Part shown: piece after piece, positions 10,764 to 23,277 of the stretch | Layout of the letters: every line of letters begins with the position of its first letter | Position numbering within the stretch: the stretch's first letter is position 1 | Source of the DNA: Phaseolus vulgaris | Lineage: Eukaryota; Streptophyta; Magnoliopsida; Fabales; Fabaceae | DNA: 64,000 nucleotides | Direction of reading: 5' to 3' | Assembly (NCBI RefSeq): GCF_000499845.2 | Contig: NC_023749.2 | Location: 42,244,658-42,308,657, forward strand | Notes under the pieces: model-generated | Databases searched by the model: none | The model's input: only the letters and a program-made list of their open reading frames with translations | Told to the model about the DNA's origin: nothing | Position numbers and translations under genes: made by a program

Positions 10764-12367
10764 CATTAGTACAAAACAATGCTTTAATGATGGTTAAAAA
10801 TGATTGTGGTGTCGTTATAAATCAGTTGTCTATAACGACGGTTTAAGAAATGTCATTATAAAACCACATTAACAACATGTGAAAAAAATTGTCTTTATTC
10901 TACCAAAATAAATGAAAAAATAAAAGAAAAATGTATTTATAACAACGGTTCTAGGTTTGAACCGTCGTTATAACCTTTAACAATGCTTTTAAAGACGGTT
11001 TCATGTTGGAATTGTCGTTATAAGTGTGTGTTTTTTAAATATTTTATTATTATTATATATATACTCTATTCAGCATAATCCTGCATAAAATACCAAATTT
11101 TCAGAACAATAATGCAATATGAAAGTCTATATACAATACATTAGTACATATAACGTTCCACAAAAAATTCTATAAATATATGAACAAGTTTTATGTCATT
11201 CTAATAATCCATCTATCTTAATACATGGTTAGTTGCATCCAATTGAGTTTCTTTGCATTTGTACTTCCCCTCCAACTCAACATGTTATATCTAGAATAAA
11301 CACTGCAATAATAAGATTTCATGTTAGAACACATAATATTATGTAATGTAATATATGAGTAATAAATTTTTGAATGTAATATAATCATAATGGTTTGATA
11401 AATCTCTAATTTATACTGGGAAACATGATACAAAATTTTCAGAGTTTTCTGACAAGTGAAAGTATGAGAACCAAAACCTTAAAATACTTGAAAAATACCT
11501 AAATAATACTTCAAAATAAAACAATAATAGTAAACAGTTGATTTTTGGAATTTTTGGTTGACCCAATCTCCTTCGAGACTTGGCCAGGGGCTTCGTCTCC
11601 TCATTTCGAGTAACTTTCATTTTTTACGCGTCTTCATCCGACTTCTCTGTCAAAAGTTATGGCCATTTGAAATTTTTTCACGCTAATTTTTGGCAACTCC
11701 AAATCTATCACTATTCTCTTCAATGTCAGGACTCCTCCATCAAATATCCACTAAATGAAATTCCCACAAACCCTAAACTATGAAGTAATCAACACATACA
11801 TGCAAGTATTTGATTAAAAAATTTAAAATACTTCAAACTTATGTGTGGAGCATGTGGACTGGCGGCGTGCACAAGGGTTGGCGACAGAAGCAACTGCTTG
11901 TGCACACAAAGCATAGATGCGTGGAGGAGGAGAGGAGAGAATATAAGAGATGCATGCACAAATGAGGGACGTTCACTATGGTAAAGAGGGAGAGAGGCGC
12001 GGGAAGAGAGCTTGGGGCATGGAGGGGGTAGGTCGGAGGTGGGGAGAGCTGCATTGAGTGTAGTGTAAAGGGAGAGAGGCGCGAATGAGAAAAATGAATG
12101 AGAGGGCCAGTTGAGCTTTAGGGTTAAGTTTTCACTCTTTTAACGACACTTTCCCACTTAATCGTCGTTACTTTACCCACAACTCCTCATTAACGACGGT
12201 TCAAAAAGTAACCGTCGTTATTTTGTCCTCAAATATTCATTAACAATGGTTAAAAGACCAACCGTCGTTATTTATCAGTGCTTATTCACAAAAATGCCAC
12301 CACGCTTCTTTCTACGACAGGTTTTTATCAAATGTTGTTATTCACAGACGTTTTTAAGGCACTAATG
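10764..12367. mobile_element. Non-autonomous CACTA (CMC) transposon, TSD TTT
   Basis: The left end reads CATTAGTACAAAACAATGC (a CACTA-type end with one change). The right end is the inverted form ending GGCACTAATG. Both are flanked by TTT (10761-10763 and 12368-12370), matching the 3-bp duplication of CACTA elements. Subterminal repeats of AACCGTCGTTA and its complement occur at both ends (10830-11020 and 12140-12270), as expected for transposase binding arrays. No transposase is encoded. The interior 11830-12110 is GC-richer and could be captured sequence. Confidence 0.82.
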
Positions 12368-12450
12368 TTTAATCATCACTCCAATTCAAATTTGAACAGT
12401 AAAATTAATATGTAAAATGTTTAGTAATGATAAAAACAAAAAAATTGGAT

Positions 12451-12468
12451 AAATAATAATAATAATAA

Positions 12469-12499
<31 letters not shown>

Positions 12500-12500
12500 A
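12451..12500 (+). repeat. (AAT)n/(AAAT)n microsatellite
   Basis: About six AAT units are followed by about eight AAAT units. A shorter AAT run lies at 12531-12553. Confidence 0.95.
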
Positions 12501-13617
12501 GATGCACATTAACAAAAAAATCGGATACATAATAATAATAATGATAATAATAAAATACAAATACACATTAATAACAAAAATAAAAAATGCGTCGCGCATG
12601 TGTTCTTGCTAGTAAAATATAAAGAGATTATATATTGAACTGATAATTTCACTGTATTTTATTTAAACTAATTGAAAGTTGAAATTTTTCTTTTAAAAAC
12701 TAATAATTAATATTTTTTAAAGTAAAAAAATATATAATAATAATTTATAAATTATTTTAAATTACATCTCTTCAAAAACATTTATTTTATAAAATTTAAT
12801 TTAATTTAATTTTAAAAAAAAATAATTTATTAAGTTAAGGAATTAAAAAAAAATTATAGAAAATAAACATATCCTAAATCAAGTTTTTATATATTAAACA
12901 TGTATGTGATATATTTTAAATAAATTGAATTAAAATTAAGTGTGTGATAAATTAAAAATATTGATTATTTTTAAAATATTGTTAAAGTTAAAATATGTTT
13001 GCTGTTTTTAAAAAAATTAAATTTTGTTTGTGAATTATATTTAAGTATAAATATTTAAATTATATAATATGAAAGTATATATTATATAGATTATATAATA
13101 TAAAAAATAATAATAGTATACCTAAAATAAATATATTAAAAAATAAATTAAATTATTGAATATAAAATATTAAAAAAAATGATATTAACCCTAAACAACA
13201 TTACAATATGATTCTATTATTTAAATGGATAATATTAAAAAATACTAAATATTTTAAATTTATTGTACAACCTATTTTTAATCTAACTTATTTAAAATAA
13301 TTCATATATATTTTCAATATATCAAAATATATCAAAACCTAATTTAAGGTAAATTTATTTTTTATCAAAACAAAATTTAGTTTTAATTCTTTAATTTTAT
13401 ATATAATTTTTTAAAATTAAATAAATTTATTTATTTTTATATTATCTATGTATAAAATACAATTTTTATAACATTATAATTTTTAGAAGACAAAAAATTT
13501 CAACTAAAAGTTACTAAAAGATTGTCAATTCATTATACAATATGAAGTTGGTTAACAATTTTGTAGCACTCTGACTAGGAAATGATAATTTTTTCTGCAT
13601 TTGATTATTTATGTAAT
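12501..13617. other. Very AT-rich gene-free stretch
   Basis: Nearly all A/T with no lasting open frame on either strand. I see nothing to annotate. Confidence 0.5.
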
Positions 13618-13673
13618 TTCATTATGAAATTACACCATTTGTGTGTTCATTATGAAATTACACCATTTGTGTG
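13618..13673 (+). repeat. Perfect 28-bp tandem duplication
   Basis: A 28-bp unit starting TTCATTATGAAATTACACCA is present twice, head to tail, without a mismatch, so it is a young duplication. Confidence 0.95.
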
Positions 13674-14930
13674 AATTTCCCCACTTTTCCACTTGCAGTG
13701 TAGGCATGGTGGGGGCATTAACGTGGACAGTGAGTGCTGCTCACTGTATTCCTCGTAGGGTGGAGTGTAATTTAGAGAAAGACCATAATGGAGGAAAAAC
13801 AATTGGGTTACCACATTCCCTTGAATGCTATTGTTCTGTGCTTGTGGCATTCCCCGGTGTGAGGCCGAAGGATGGGAAGAAATCACCTCTTCGTTCCTCG
13901 TAGCAGGATTTTTTGCATGGCTTTTTAAGGTCTTCAGAGCAAGTGATGTGTCTGTCCGTGAGGAAGACGTGGGTATGGAGTGAATAAAAATGAAAAAAGA
14001 ATGGAGAGCTTGAGAAATAAAGGAAGAGTCCCCCATTGGAGAATGAAAAAGTTGAGTATATATATGTCAAAACGAGGGTTTCTTTTGTGGTGCAAAGGGT
14101 GGGAAGGTGTTGGATATGAAGTCAAGACCAATTGGATTGGGTTGATTAGACATCATATTTAGTGAGTGAGTTTAATCATTGTATTGTGTCCCTTTTATAA
14201 TCTCTATTTAAAGAGATCATTATACTTGTAATTGAGGTGCAACAGGAAAAAATGAAAACCTAATAGTTGATGTAGGTTGCAGTTGGTGACCGAACCACGT
14301 TAAATCTTGTGTCGTTTATTTTTTTGCAGTTGATTCTTGATTGTGTGTATTGCTTCCGCTTGCATTTTTTCCTTCAGAAGGAACAACGTAGGTGGCTTTG
14401 TATTTTTATTTTTTTTGGTTTCAGATTTTTTGTTTTTTCTTGCTTTTTTTTTTCATTTTTTGTGTGTCCTTTTTGGGTGCAGGATGAAGTGAAGAAAAGC
14501 GCAGAGAATGAGGTCCAGTGTGCTCGTGCAGCTCCCCTTTTGCTTTTCTATTTTTTTTTTCTTTCTTTTCTTTTGTGTGTGTTCGTGTAGAGAGTGAGGG
14601 AGCAAAGTTACAATGGTGTTTTTGCTTTGTACCACGTGAGTGGTAGGTATGCATAGTGTTTGGTGTGTGGGGTGGACGTCCGGTGCAGAGAGTGCGAGAA
14701 AAGAGAAAAAAAGTGCGTTTTTTTAGTAGTGGTGATGGAGGACCATCTCAATCGCCTAATCATCAGATTCTAAAGAGAACAAGTATTGAATAGAATATTT
14801 TGTTTTAAAAGATTCTTAAAGTATTGTAGATATGTATACACTAATTAAGATTTTCAAATTCGAAATTTTGTATTAGACTTTTTGGAAATGTATTTGGACC
14901 AATTTTTAGATTAGAATCGAAGACCTTGAG
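13674..14930. other. Unassigned, GC-richer block
   Basis: Base composition rises above the surrounding AT-rich DNA. A 128-codon Ser-rich frame is open on the - strand (13650-14036), but it has no recognisable motif and overlaps other frames. A TATA-like segment near 14190-14210 hints that this may be an old LTR. No function is assigned. Confidence 0.35.
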
Positions 14931-14939
14931 TATAAGTCT

Positions 14940-15360
14940 ACTTGGCATTCACATAGGTACCACATGAACATCTACATGGAGCCTCTTCCTTTCTTTTTTT
15001 CAAAGTGATTATTCTTCTTCCATATGGAGCAATGAGGTGTCTCTTACTTGCCTTCTCCCCTTCCTTAACCACTTTTCACATCTTGAATGAAGAACTTTGA
15101 GGTGTATGGATTGCCACATGTCAACTCATGAATGAAAAGTTTTTAGGTGTCACATGTCACTCCATGAATGGAGAGTTTTTAAGTTTCATTATTACTTTTG
15201 GCTCTATAAATAAAGAGCTCTTTTATTGTAAACATAAGACTTGAATTGAGTAATGAATTTCTACCTAAGTGGTTTTCAAAATTTCTTTCAAGTCTCACTT
15301 TTCTTTTTCTCTCACTTTCTAAGCGTATAAGCCTTAGAAAAAGCTAGATGGTGGACCTAA
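14940..15360 (+). repeat. Diverged LTR, family B (+ orientation)
   Basis: Shares with 26173-27012 a block GGAGAGTTTTTA, a CTATAAATA TATA box, TTGTAAA and TTGAATTGA, in the same order. It is degraded and has no primer site. The limits are approximate. Confidence 0.5.
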
Positions 15361-15884
15361 CCTCCTTCCCTGCACCATTCTCCAAATCCAAACTCATTCA
15401 TTTTATTACCTATTTCTATTTAGTTCTTTCATTGTCATGTCTTCTCCAATCATTCAAACCATCTACAACTGAAGAACTTAAGGAAGGAGAGGGAGCACTT
15501 CATCAAGTGGTATGTCAAGAGAAACAGGGTGGTGTGAAGAGTAATGAGTAAAATGGACTAGGGGTGTGAAGGGTGAGCGAAAGGGTGTGACCAGTAAAAT
15601 GTTGCTAGTTAAGATGGGTGAGGAGGAAAGAGGGTGTGTGGAAAGGAAAACGGAAGAAAAGAGGTGCAAAAAGGAAAATGGATTTTTTATTATTTATTTT
15701 TTAATGTTTTTTTTTAAATTAATTTAGCGTAAATTAGAAACATACGAAAAATTGGGTGTTGCCTAGGGATAAAGTTAACTTTTACCTTATAATAATTTTA
15801 ATGATTAGTAAAATTTTTGGGTAACACTTGTTCTTTTTATTGTGGATAATGGCTCTTGTTGTAACTGTTGTAGTTCTCATTGAG

Positions 15885-16460
15885 TGATGCAATCCTAACT
15901 TGCATCTCCATTTGTAGATCTTCTTTTTCATTGTTTTGATTTGAATATCTTCTCCAGATGATGAAAACTATTGCGAAAGCATGAAGAATTGTAGAAATTT
16001 GGAAGAGATGAAAATTATGACGGTGAATCTAAGTGTGGTTAGGCCAATACTTACTTTCTAGAGTGAGGTTGGAACAACGCTACTAGGAGGAGTCTAGAAA
16101 ATTGTCTAGCAAGAAGACAACTCTAGAGAGAACTTTGAACAAGTAAAACTGTCTCAAATTAGACAACATTTCATTACTCAAATCAAAGTTAAAAATCGTG
16201 TACTAGAGACTCCTATTTATAGGAGAAAGTCTCTCAAAACCTCTCAAATGAGAGTGTGTCAAATGTCATCACCTTATTGTTGCAAATCCTCTCCATTGGG
16301 AGAGTAACAAGTGGCATGCCTTCATTGGAGGAGAGGGCATGTGGAGCCTCATGCCTTGCCTACATTTCTCTTTGCACCCCTACTTTAATATTTTACACTT
16401 TACTTTCTTATCTATTTATATCCTTCTCTACTTTGGTATAAAATACAATGTCCAATAATG
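15885..16460 (-). repeat. LTR, family B (- orientation)
   Basis: On the - strand it ends GTTAGGATTGCATCA at about 15885. It shares with the copy at 24953-25990 the blocks GACAACTCTAGAGAGAACTTT, AGTGTGTCAAATGTCA or a close variant, GACTCCTATTTATAGG (TATA on the - strand) and AGTGGCATGCCTTCATTGGA. No internal region follows, so it is probably a solo LTR. Confidence 0.65.
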
Positions 16461-18580
16461 TGAGATTCAAATTCACTACTACCTAAGGTTAAACCAAGTT
16501 AATCCTTAATAATTGTGGTTTAGAAATCTAACTATCATAATCAATTCCTTGACTTACAATAGCTTCTTTGTTGTATTATAGCTGGAGTAGTTCAAGCAAA
16601 GAACTCAATTATGTTCCCAGATATTAAGTTATTTGGATGATTTGATTTAGTTCAAAAGATGAAAGTATTTTCCAATGTCATTCAAATTCTAAGATCAATA
16701 ATAGTGATTCCTCACCTATCAAGCTTTACACTGATAATCAAATCAAGGAATTGAAAGATACAATTATAAATAGAAAACAATAAAAACATTACATTATCCT
16801 TCAATCATAACAACAGGAATTTAGCTACTCATGTTAATGTTTACAAGACAACTCAAGATTGAATAGTTAGCAACTAAGGAGATATGGTTTTGGATGGCGT
16901 GCTTCAGCTCCAACCTTTTCTTTCTTCACCTCATTAAAGCCTCATTTTCTCTGAACCAAGATTTTCTATTTATAGTGTTAAGTGTTCTAATGAATTTACA
17001 CTTAATTGTCTCAACGATTTGTGTTTGCACTCAACAGATGGTCCTAATTTTCACAATTATAACCTTTTTGTTCTCTTCCTTTAATTCCTACAAGATTTCA
17101 ATAATTTCAACATAAGGTCATTCAATGCATTAAATTAATCATTCTAAGTGGGAAGAAGTAATTTAAGATTAAATCTTCTTCGTGTTACCCAATTTAGGTG
17201 TCTAAACTAACATAATATTTAAAGACTATTTGACACCTATAACGCGTCTAGTGAAAGTTTTGTATTCTTGATTCATCCTTTATTTCAGTTATATGTTTGT
17301 TTGTTAAAACATAGGAATTTCCATTCACATTTTCTTGATTCTTTGATTTCTTCAATTTTTATCATTCTAGCCATTATGCATTCTTAGACATCTTCTTTAA
17401 ATGTTTTCAATTGCTTGTAATTTGTTCCTTTAATTTATTGTGAGTATCCTAGGATTATTAATAGGATGATTTTTTTATGGTATTATGTTTTATCATCTTG
17501 TATTAATTTAGATTTTCTCATAATAGATATTAACTTCATATATTTAGAATTTAATTGGTAGTGTTCTCTATTGTTTCATGAGTTTGGTTTTATCTCCCTT
17601 TGAGTTATACTTTTTCTTTTTTAATAATATATTTATATGAAGACAAATGATTGATGGAGATGTCAATATTCACTAGTGATGCCTAACATAAATTTATAAT
17701 TTTTTATAATATTTTTTGAAATTTTCTTTTGGAACAAACCTTAGTACTTATATAATGATTACATACATTTTATAGTATGATTATTTATTCTGAATGAAAA
17801 ATCGTTAGATGTCATCACAATTATATAAAATAGTAATTATTTTTTTATTCTTGTAAAAAATGGTTATAAAAGTTTCGTTGAATATATTTTATTTTTATTC
17901 ATAATAAATGTTCACAAATTATTTTCATTTCTGTGACAAATACATAAGTTAATTAAAAATAGATAAAATAAGAAAAGTATATATAATTAAAAAAAATTAT
18001 ATTGTGCTAAAATTTGAAAACAACAAAAAAAAACTTATAAAACCACACGAAAACAAAGGGAGGGAGGTAATAACTGACGAACAGGTTTCCAACGATAAGA
18101 AAAACAAAATTAAAGAAATCCCTAGTTGAACGAGTTTCACGTGGAGAATAATGTAATAAAACATGGAATAAATATTTAAAAAATTACACGTTTCCTTGGT
18201 AATCCTTGGTGGCAATTTCTGCAACCAGACGCTATGTAGTTGAACCCCGTTTCCTACATGGAATATTTAAATTACACGTTTCCAAAATATATTGGTACTT
18301 TAACCTCTTTAAGGTTTTTTCACACATTTTAGATATCTTTTCTATTAAAAAATTGTTATTTTAACAACGACAAACTCATATTTAGTACCACAGTTTATAA
18401 ATATGATGTAACGTAATATAATTAAAAATTATTCTATTTTAATAAAAAATATTTATCTTATTAATTATAATCTAGTTGTGTAAGATAATGAATACATCAA
18501 ATTTCCTCGTGTCAGCATCATTATTACCACAGTACAGTTGCTAGTTTCTGCTATTCTACGACCCAGTCCATGGGTTTACA

Positions 18581-18584
<4 letters not shown>
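16461..18584. other. Upstream intergenic region of the resistance gene
   Basis: AT-rich with short unremarkable frames; no gene or repeat family recognised. It ends in the (AT)n tract that precedes the resistance gene. Confidence 0.45.

Positions 18585-18629
<45 letters not shown>
18585..18629 (+). repeat. (AT)n microsatellite upstream of the resistance gene
   Basis: About 22 AT units run into a short (AAAT)n tail, roughly 295-340 bp before the start codon of the NLR gene. Such tracts are length-variable and may mark polymorphism in its promoter. Confidence 0.95.
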
Positions 18630-18639
<10 letters not shown>

Positions 18640-18726
18640 TATTTGAAAGAGTGTACCTATCCATTTTTATATTCTCGTCCATTATGAACTAAGTTTGTTA
18701 ATTTTGTACTAACAGAGCCAAACATC

Positions 18727-18760
18727 ATTCAGCTATTGTTATTCAGCTATTGTTATTCAG
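18727..18760 (+). repeat. 14-bp tandem repeat in the resistance-gene leader
   Basis: ATTCAGCTATTGTT is present twice and continues into a partial third copy, just before the predicted 5'-UTR splice donor. Confidence 0.9.
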
Positions 18761-18784
18761 CAGACTTGGCACAAACTGAAACAG

Positions 18785-18907
18785 GTAAGTAAGATCCTGA
18801 TCCACACACCCAGCAATAAAAATCTTTTTTTTTTGGTTGAACTCTTTGACTTTACATCAGATAATAGAAGAAAACTTTTAGTTTTGTTGTTCCATCGGTT
18901 TTGGCAG
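18785..18907 (+). other. Predicted 5'-UTR intron of the resistance gene
   Basis: A strong donor (ACAG|GTAAGTAAG) is followed by a T-rich tract and an acceptor (TTTTGGCAG|ATAAACAC), 16 bases before the ATG. Leader introns are common in plant NLR genes. Transcript data would settle it. Confidence 0.6.
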
Positions 18908-18923
18908 ATAAACACAGAGAACT

Positions 18924-21900
18924 ATGGATACTATAGCGAGCGTGGCATCAAGTGTGGCTGCACCTCTGCTGCGAAACCTCACATACGTGTTGATGTACAG
19001 CACTTACCTGACAGAGCTGGAAACCGAGATTAAGAGGCTGCAGAGTGAGGAGAAGGAAGTGAGGCACACAGTTGAAGCTGCCAAAAGGGGTGGTGAAGAG
19101 ATCGAGGACACCGTGCGTGACTGGTTCGACCGAGTGCATGCAGCTGTGGAGCAGGGGCAGGCCTTTCTTCAGGAGGAAGAGAGGGAAAGGGTTGGGTGCA
19201 TGGATGTGTACTTGAAGTACACCAACAGCCAGAGAGCGAGAACCTTGGTGGAGATTGTGAGGGAGGTAAGGAAAGAGACGTTTGACCGTGTTTCCTACAG
19301 GCGTGCCTTGAGATGCAATGTTAGTCCTGCTGCAAGAGAGTATGTTGCTATTCAATCGAGAACTGAGATGTTGAATGATGTTGTGAAGGTGTTGAAGGAT
19401 GATGGGGTTGACATTGTTGGAGTGTATGGAATGGCCGGTGTGGGGAAAACTGCATTGGTGAAGGAATTGGCCTGGCAGGTTGAGAAGGATGGCTTGTTTG
19501 ATGCGGTGGTGGTGGCCACAGTGACGAATTCGCCGGATGTGGGAAGGATCCGCAACGAGATTGCTGATGGGTTGGGGTTGAAGTTTGATGAGCTGACGGA
19601 GCTGGGGCGAGCGAGCCGGTTGCGCCAGAGGATTCGGCAGGAGCAGAAAATTCTTGTGGTGTTGGATGATATGTGGGAGAAGCTTGATTTGACAAAGGTT
19701 GGTGTGCCTTTTGGTGAGGACTACAAAGGTTGCAAATGCCAGTTGCTGATCACATCCAGGAATCTTAACGTGTTGAGTTCTAATTTTGGGGCAGGAAAGT
19801 TTTATAGGCTTGAGGTGTTGTCTGAGGATGAAAGTTGGGAGTTGTTTGAGAAAAGGAGAGGGGTTGTGGTTAGGGATCCTAGCATTCAATCAGTGGCCAA
19901 AAAAGTAGCGAAGAGCTGTGGTGGATTGCCTCTTTTGATAGTCACAGTGGTGGAGGAATTGAAGAACAAGGATTTATATGCTTGGAAGGATGCATTGGAG
20001 CAGATAACAAGTTTTGAAGTTGAAGGGTGCCTTTATTCTCGTTTTCGTTCTGCTATTGAGCTGAGTTATGACCATTTGGAAAGTCATGAACTAAAAACTT
20101 TCTTCCTGCTTTTGGGTTCCATGGGAAATGGATGCCGCACAAGAGATTTGTTGGTGTTTGGTTGGTGCCTGGGACTGCACAAACATGTCGATTCATTGGC
20201 AGATGGGAGAAACAGGCTTTACAAATTGATAGACAACCTGAGAGCTGCTTGTTTGTTACTTGACGACGGGGAAAGAGATTCAGTGGTGGCGCTTGAGGTG
20301 GTTCGACATGTGGCTGCCTCTATTGCATCCAGGGTCAAACCTTTCTTTACGGTGCAGAGAAACAAGGAATTGAAATGGCCAAGAATGGATTTCTTTAGAA
20401 CTTGTCATCATATTTTCTTAGACTGGTGTTATATCCGCAAACTTCCTGAGGTGTTAGAATGTCCCAACTTGAAGATACTCCAAATTAATAGTCAAGGTAA
20501 CTATTTGAAAATCCCCGATGATTTCTTTGTTCAGATGAAAGAGTTGAAGGTGCTGAGTTTAGGAGGTCTAAATTGTACTCCATCGCTCCCTCCGTCTCTC
20601 AGTCTCTTGACAGACCTCCAAGCATTTTATCTGTGTAAGTGCATGTTGGAAGACATAGCAACTGTTGGAGAAATCACAAGTTTAGAGATTCTCAGCTTGG
20701 AGAAATCTGAGCTTAAAGAGCTCCCTGCCGAAATAGGAGGATTAAGTAATCTTCGGTTGCTAGATTTGACCGATTGCTCAACACTAGGAGGAATTCCTGG
20801 CAACGTGATATCGAGGTTGACAAGCTTGGAAGAGCTCTACATGGGAAACTGTGATGTTCAAGGGGAAGCGAGAGAAAGCAAAAGCGAAAACAATGATTTA
20901 AGTCTAGGTGAGTTAAAGCATTTGAATCAAGTAACAACTTTGAACGTGCAGATAGAAGATACTTCAGTTTTTCCTAGAGACATGCTTAGCTTTGGGAGAC
21001 TAGAAAGCTACAAGATTTTGATTGGGGATGGTTGGAAATGGTCAGGGGTGGAGTCTGAGAATTACAAAGCTTCAAGACTTCTTAAGTTAAATTCGGGTGC
21101 AGATCCAAGCATTCTAAAGGACTATGGGATAAAGATGTTGATGACTAAGGCTGAAGATTTGTATTTAGCTGAACTCAAGGGTGTTCGAGAAGTACTTTAC
21201 GAATTGAATGATGAAGGGTTTTCACAATTGAAGCATCTTTGCATCCTAAACTGTGCTGAAATGGAGAGCATTATTGGCTCAACGGAGTGGGCTTATAGTG
21301 ATCATGCCTTCCCAAACTTGGAATCATTGATCCTTCACAACCTGATTAACATGGAGAGGATATGCAGTGACCCCCTTCCAGCACAGGGCTTTATCAAACT
21401 TCAAGTTATCAAAGTAAAGGGTTGTGATAGGATGGAGTTTCTTTTCTCGCATTCCATGGTTAAACACCTTTCTGAACTTGTTGAGATTGAGATTTCTGAA
21501 TGCAAATCTATGACCAATATCTTATCTGGGCAAAGACAAGAGGATGCTGATGCTGGACAAACCGACAAGATCAGGCTCATCAACTTGCGTTCACTGACTC
21601 TACAATGCTTACCTTCTCTTGTTAGTCTCTCTCCTGAGTCAAGTACCGAGGCTCCTCAAAACGGCACTGGTTTCTCCAGTCAACTTTTTAATGACAAGGT
21701 ACAAATATGACTTGTTCTTTATTTTCCAGACTTGGGTATGTTAGTTTATACTGGTTTCAGTGCATTTGAAAATTTTATTTTTCGATTTTTCTCTCAGATA
21801 TGGATACCATTAGTTTTGAAGATAGGAACAATGACAGTATAGGAACATGGATGAATTGATTAATAGGAACCAAATCATTTTCCTTTATTGGGCAATTTTT

Positions 21901-23277
21901 ACTGTTGTTAGTTAGAAAAGAATGTTGATCATTGTTTTGGTAATGATAATCTAACCGGGACAATCTTGGCAGGTTGAATTTCCAAACCTGGAGACCTTGA
22001 AGCTGTATTCAATCAATATCCACAACATATGGAATCACCAGCTTTCTTACTTTCAAAATTTGACCTCTTTGACAGTAGATGGATGTGAACGGTTGACATG
22101 TATTTTCTCATACCCTGTGGCTATAAAACTTGTCAAGCTTGAACATCTTTTACTTAGTTCGTGCAAACTCGTTGAAAAGATATTTGAGCCGGATGAAAAC
22201 CTGGGTCACGTTCATCATTTTAGAAAATCCGCTCCAACTGAACTGGTGAGCATTTCAAATTGCTTCAAGTTTTTCTTTCTATTAGTTGTTGGACTTATTG
22301 TTAGCATTCAATTGCGAAGCCTGAAGCATGTTATTAACTGTATGATACAGGCTCCAATTTTCCCCAACCTGGAGACATTTGTGATTTCTGAAATGGACAA
22401 CTTGATATCAATATGGCCAGGCCTACTCCCTCAAAATTCGTTTTGTAAACTGAAAAAGATGGAAATCACATCCTGCAACAATCTCTTGAATGTGTTCCCA
22501 TGTCATGTGCTAGACAAATTGCAGAGCCTGGAATCACTGAATGTATGGAACTGTATGGCACTGGAAGTTGTATATGAAATTGATGGTATAAACACAGAGC
22601 AAGAAGGTAGCAGTCAAGGAGGACTGGACATTCCACTGAGAACTTTGTCTTTGGGTAATTTACCAAAGCTAAAGCATTTGTGGAATAAGGATCCTCAAGG
22701 AAATATCAGATTTCAAAACCTGTTTATGGTAAAAGCTTCTAAATGTAAAAGTCTAAATTATGTGTTTCCATTGTCTCTGGCCAAAGACCTTCTGCATCTC
22801 CAATTCCTTGAGATAAGTGATTGTGGGGTAGAGGAAATTATTGTCAGTGATAAGGAACGGGTAGAGGCAGCTCTTGGGTTTGTTTTCCCAAAATTAGTAT
22901 CCATAAAATTTTTTAAGTTGCCAGACCTTCGATGCTTTTGCAGTGGAAATCACAACCTCAGATTTCCATTGTTGAATCTATTTTATGCTGTTGAATGCCC
23001 TGCAATGGAGACTTTCTCTTGGGGAATTTTAAGGGCATCGATCCTTAGAAAAATACATTTGACTCGGGAAGGAGATCAGTGGTACTGGGAAGGTGACCTT
23101 AATACAACTATAAGAAAGCTTTTCAATAGAGGTACGCAATTATTAATCAGAATTCTAGTTTTTTAATTGCAATTCCAATATTTATGGTTTTAATTTGTTT
23201 CACCATAAAATTTTCAATGTAACATATCATGTTTTGTTGCATATGCAGATCTCCAAGCAAGATTAAGCACTCTATAG
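18924..23277 (+). CDS. CC-NBS-LRR disease-resistance protein
   Basis: Intracellular immune receptor of the CNL class (RPS2/At4g27190-like), expected to sense pathogen effectors and trigger defence. Exons by consensus splice sites: 18924-21698, 21973-22245, 22351-23131, 23249-23277; all joins keep frame and give 1285 residues, normal for the class. Seen: a coiled-coil N-terminus (about 1-150), P-loop GMAGVGKT (169-176), kinase-2 LVVLDDMW (244-251), RNBS-B LLITSRN (274-280), GLPL motif CGGLPLLIV (332-340), and LRRs from about residue 490 to near the C-terminus. The MHD position reads ALE (456-458), unlike the usual Met-His-Asp. The second intron (22246-22350) is 105 bp and open in frame, so its retention would still give protein. 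The start is the first ATG after the leader intron. No stop or frameshift is seen, so I call it functional; the altered MHD is the only caution. Confidence 0.93.

Noticed and set aside
12405..12599. Tyr/Ile-rich 64-codon frame
   Set aside because: Translation of the AAT/AAAT microsatellite.
13650..14036. 128-codon Ser-rich - strand frame
   Set aside because: No recognised motif, overlaps equally long frames, and is not flanked by splice or start context; kept only as unassigned DNA.
19348..19695. Pro/Ser/His-rich 115-codon - strand frame
   Set aside because: Another shadow of the NB-ARC exon with low-complexity composition.
18948..19889. 313-codon open frame on the - strand
   Set aside because: It lies wholly antisense to the CC-NB-ARC exon; its length reflects codon bias of the true gene, and it has no domain.
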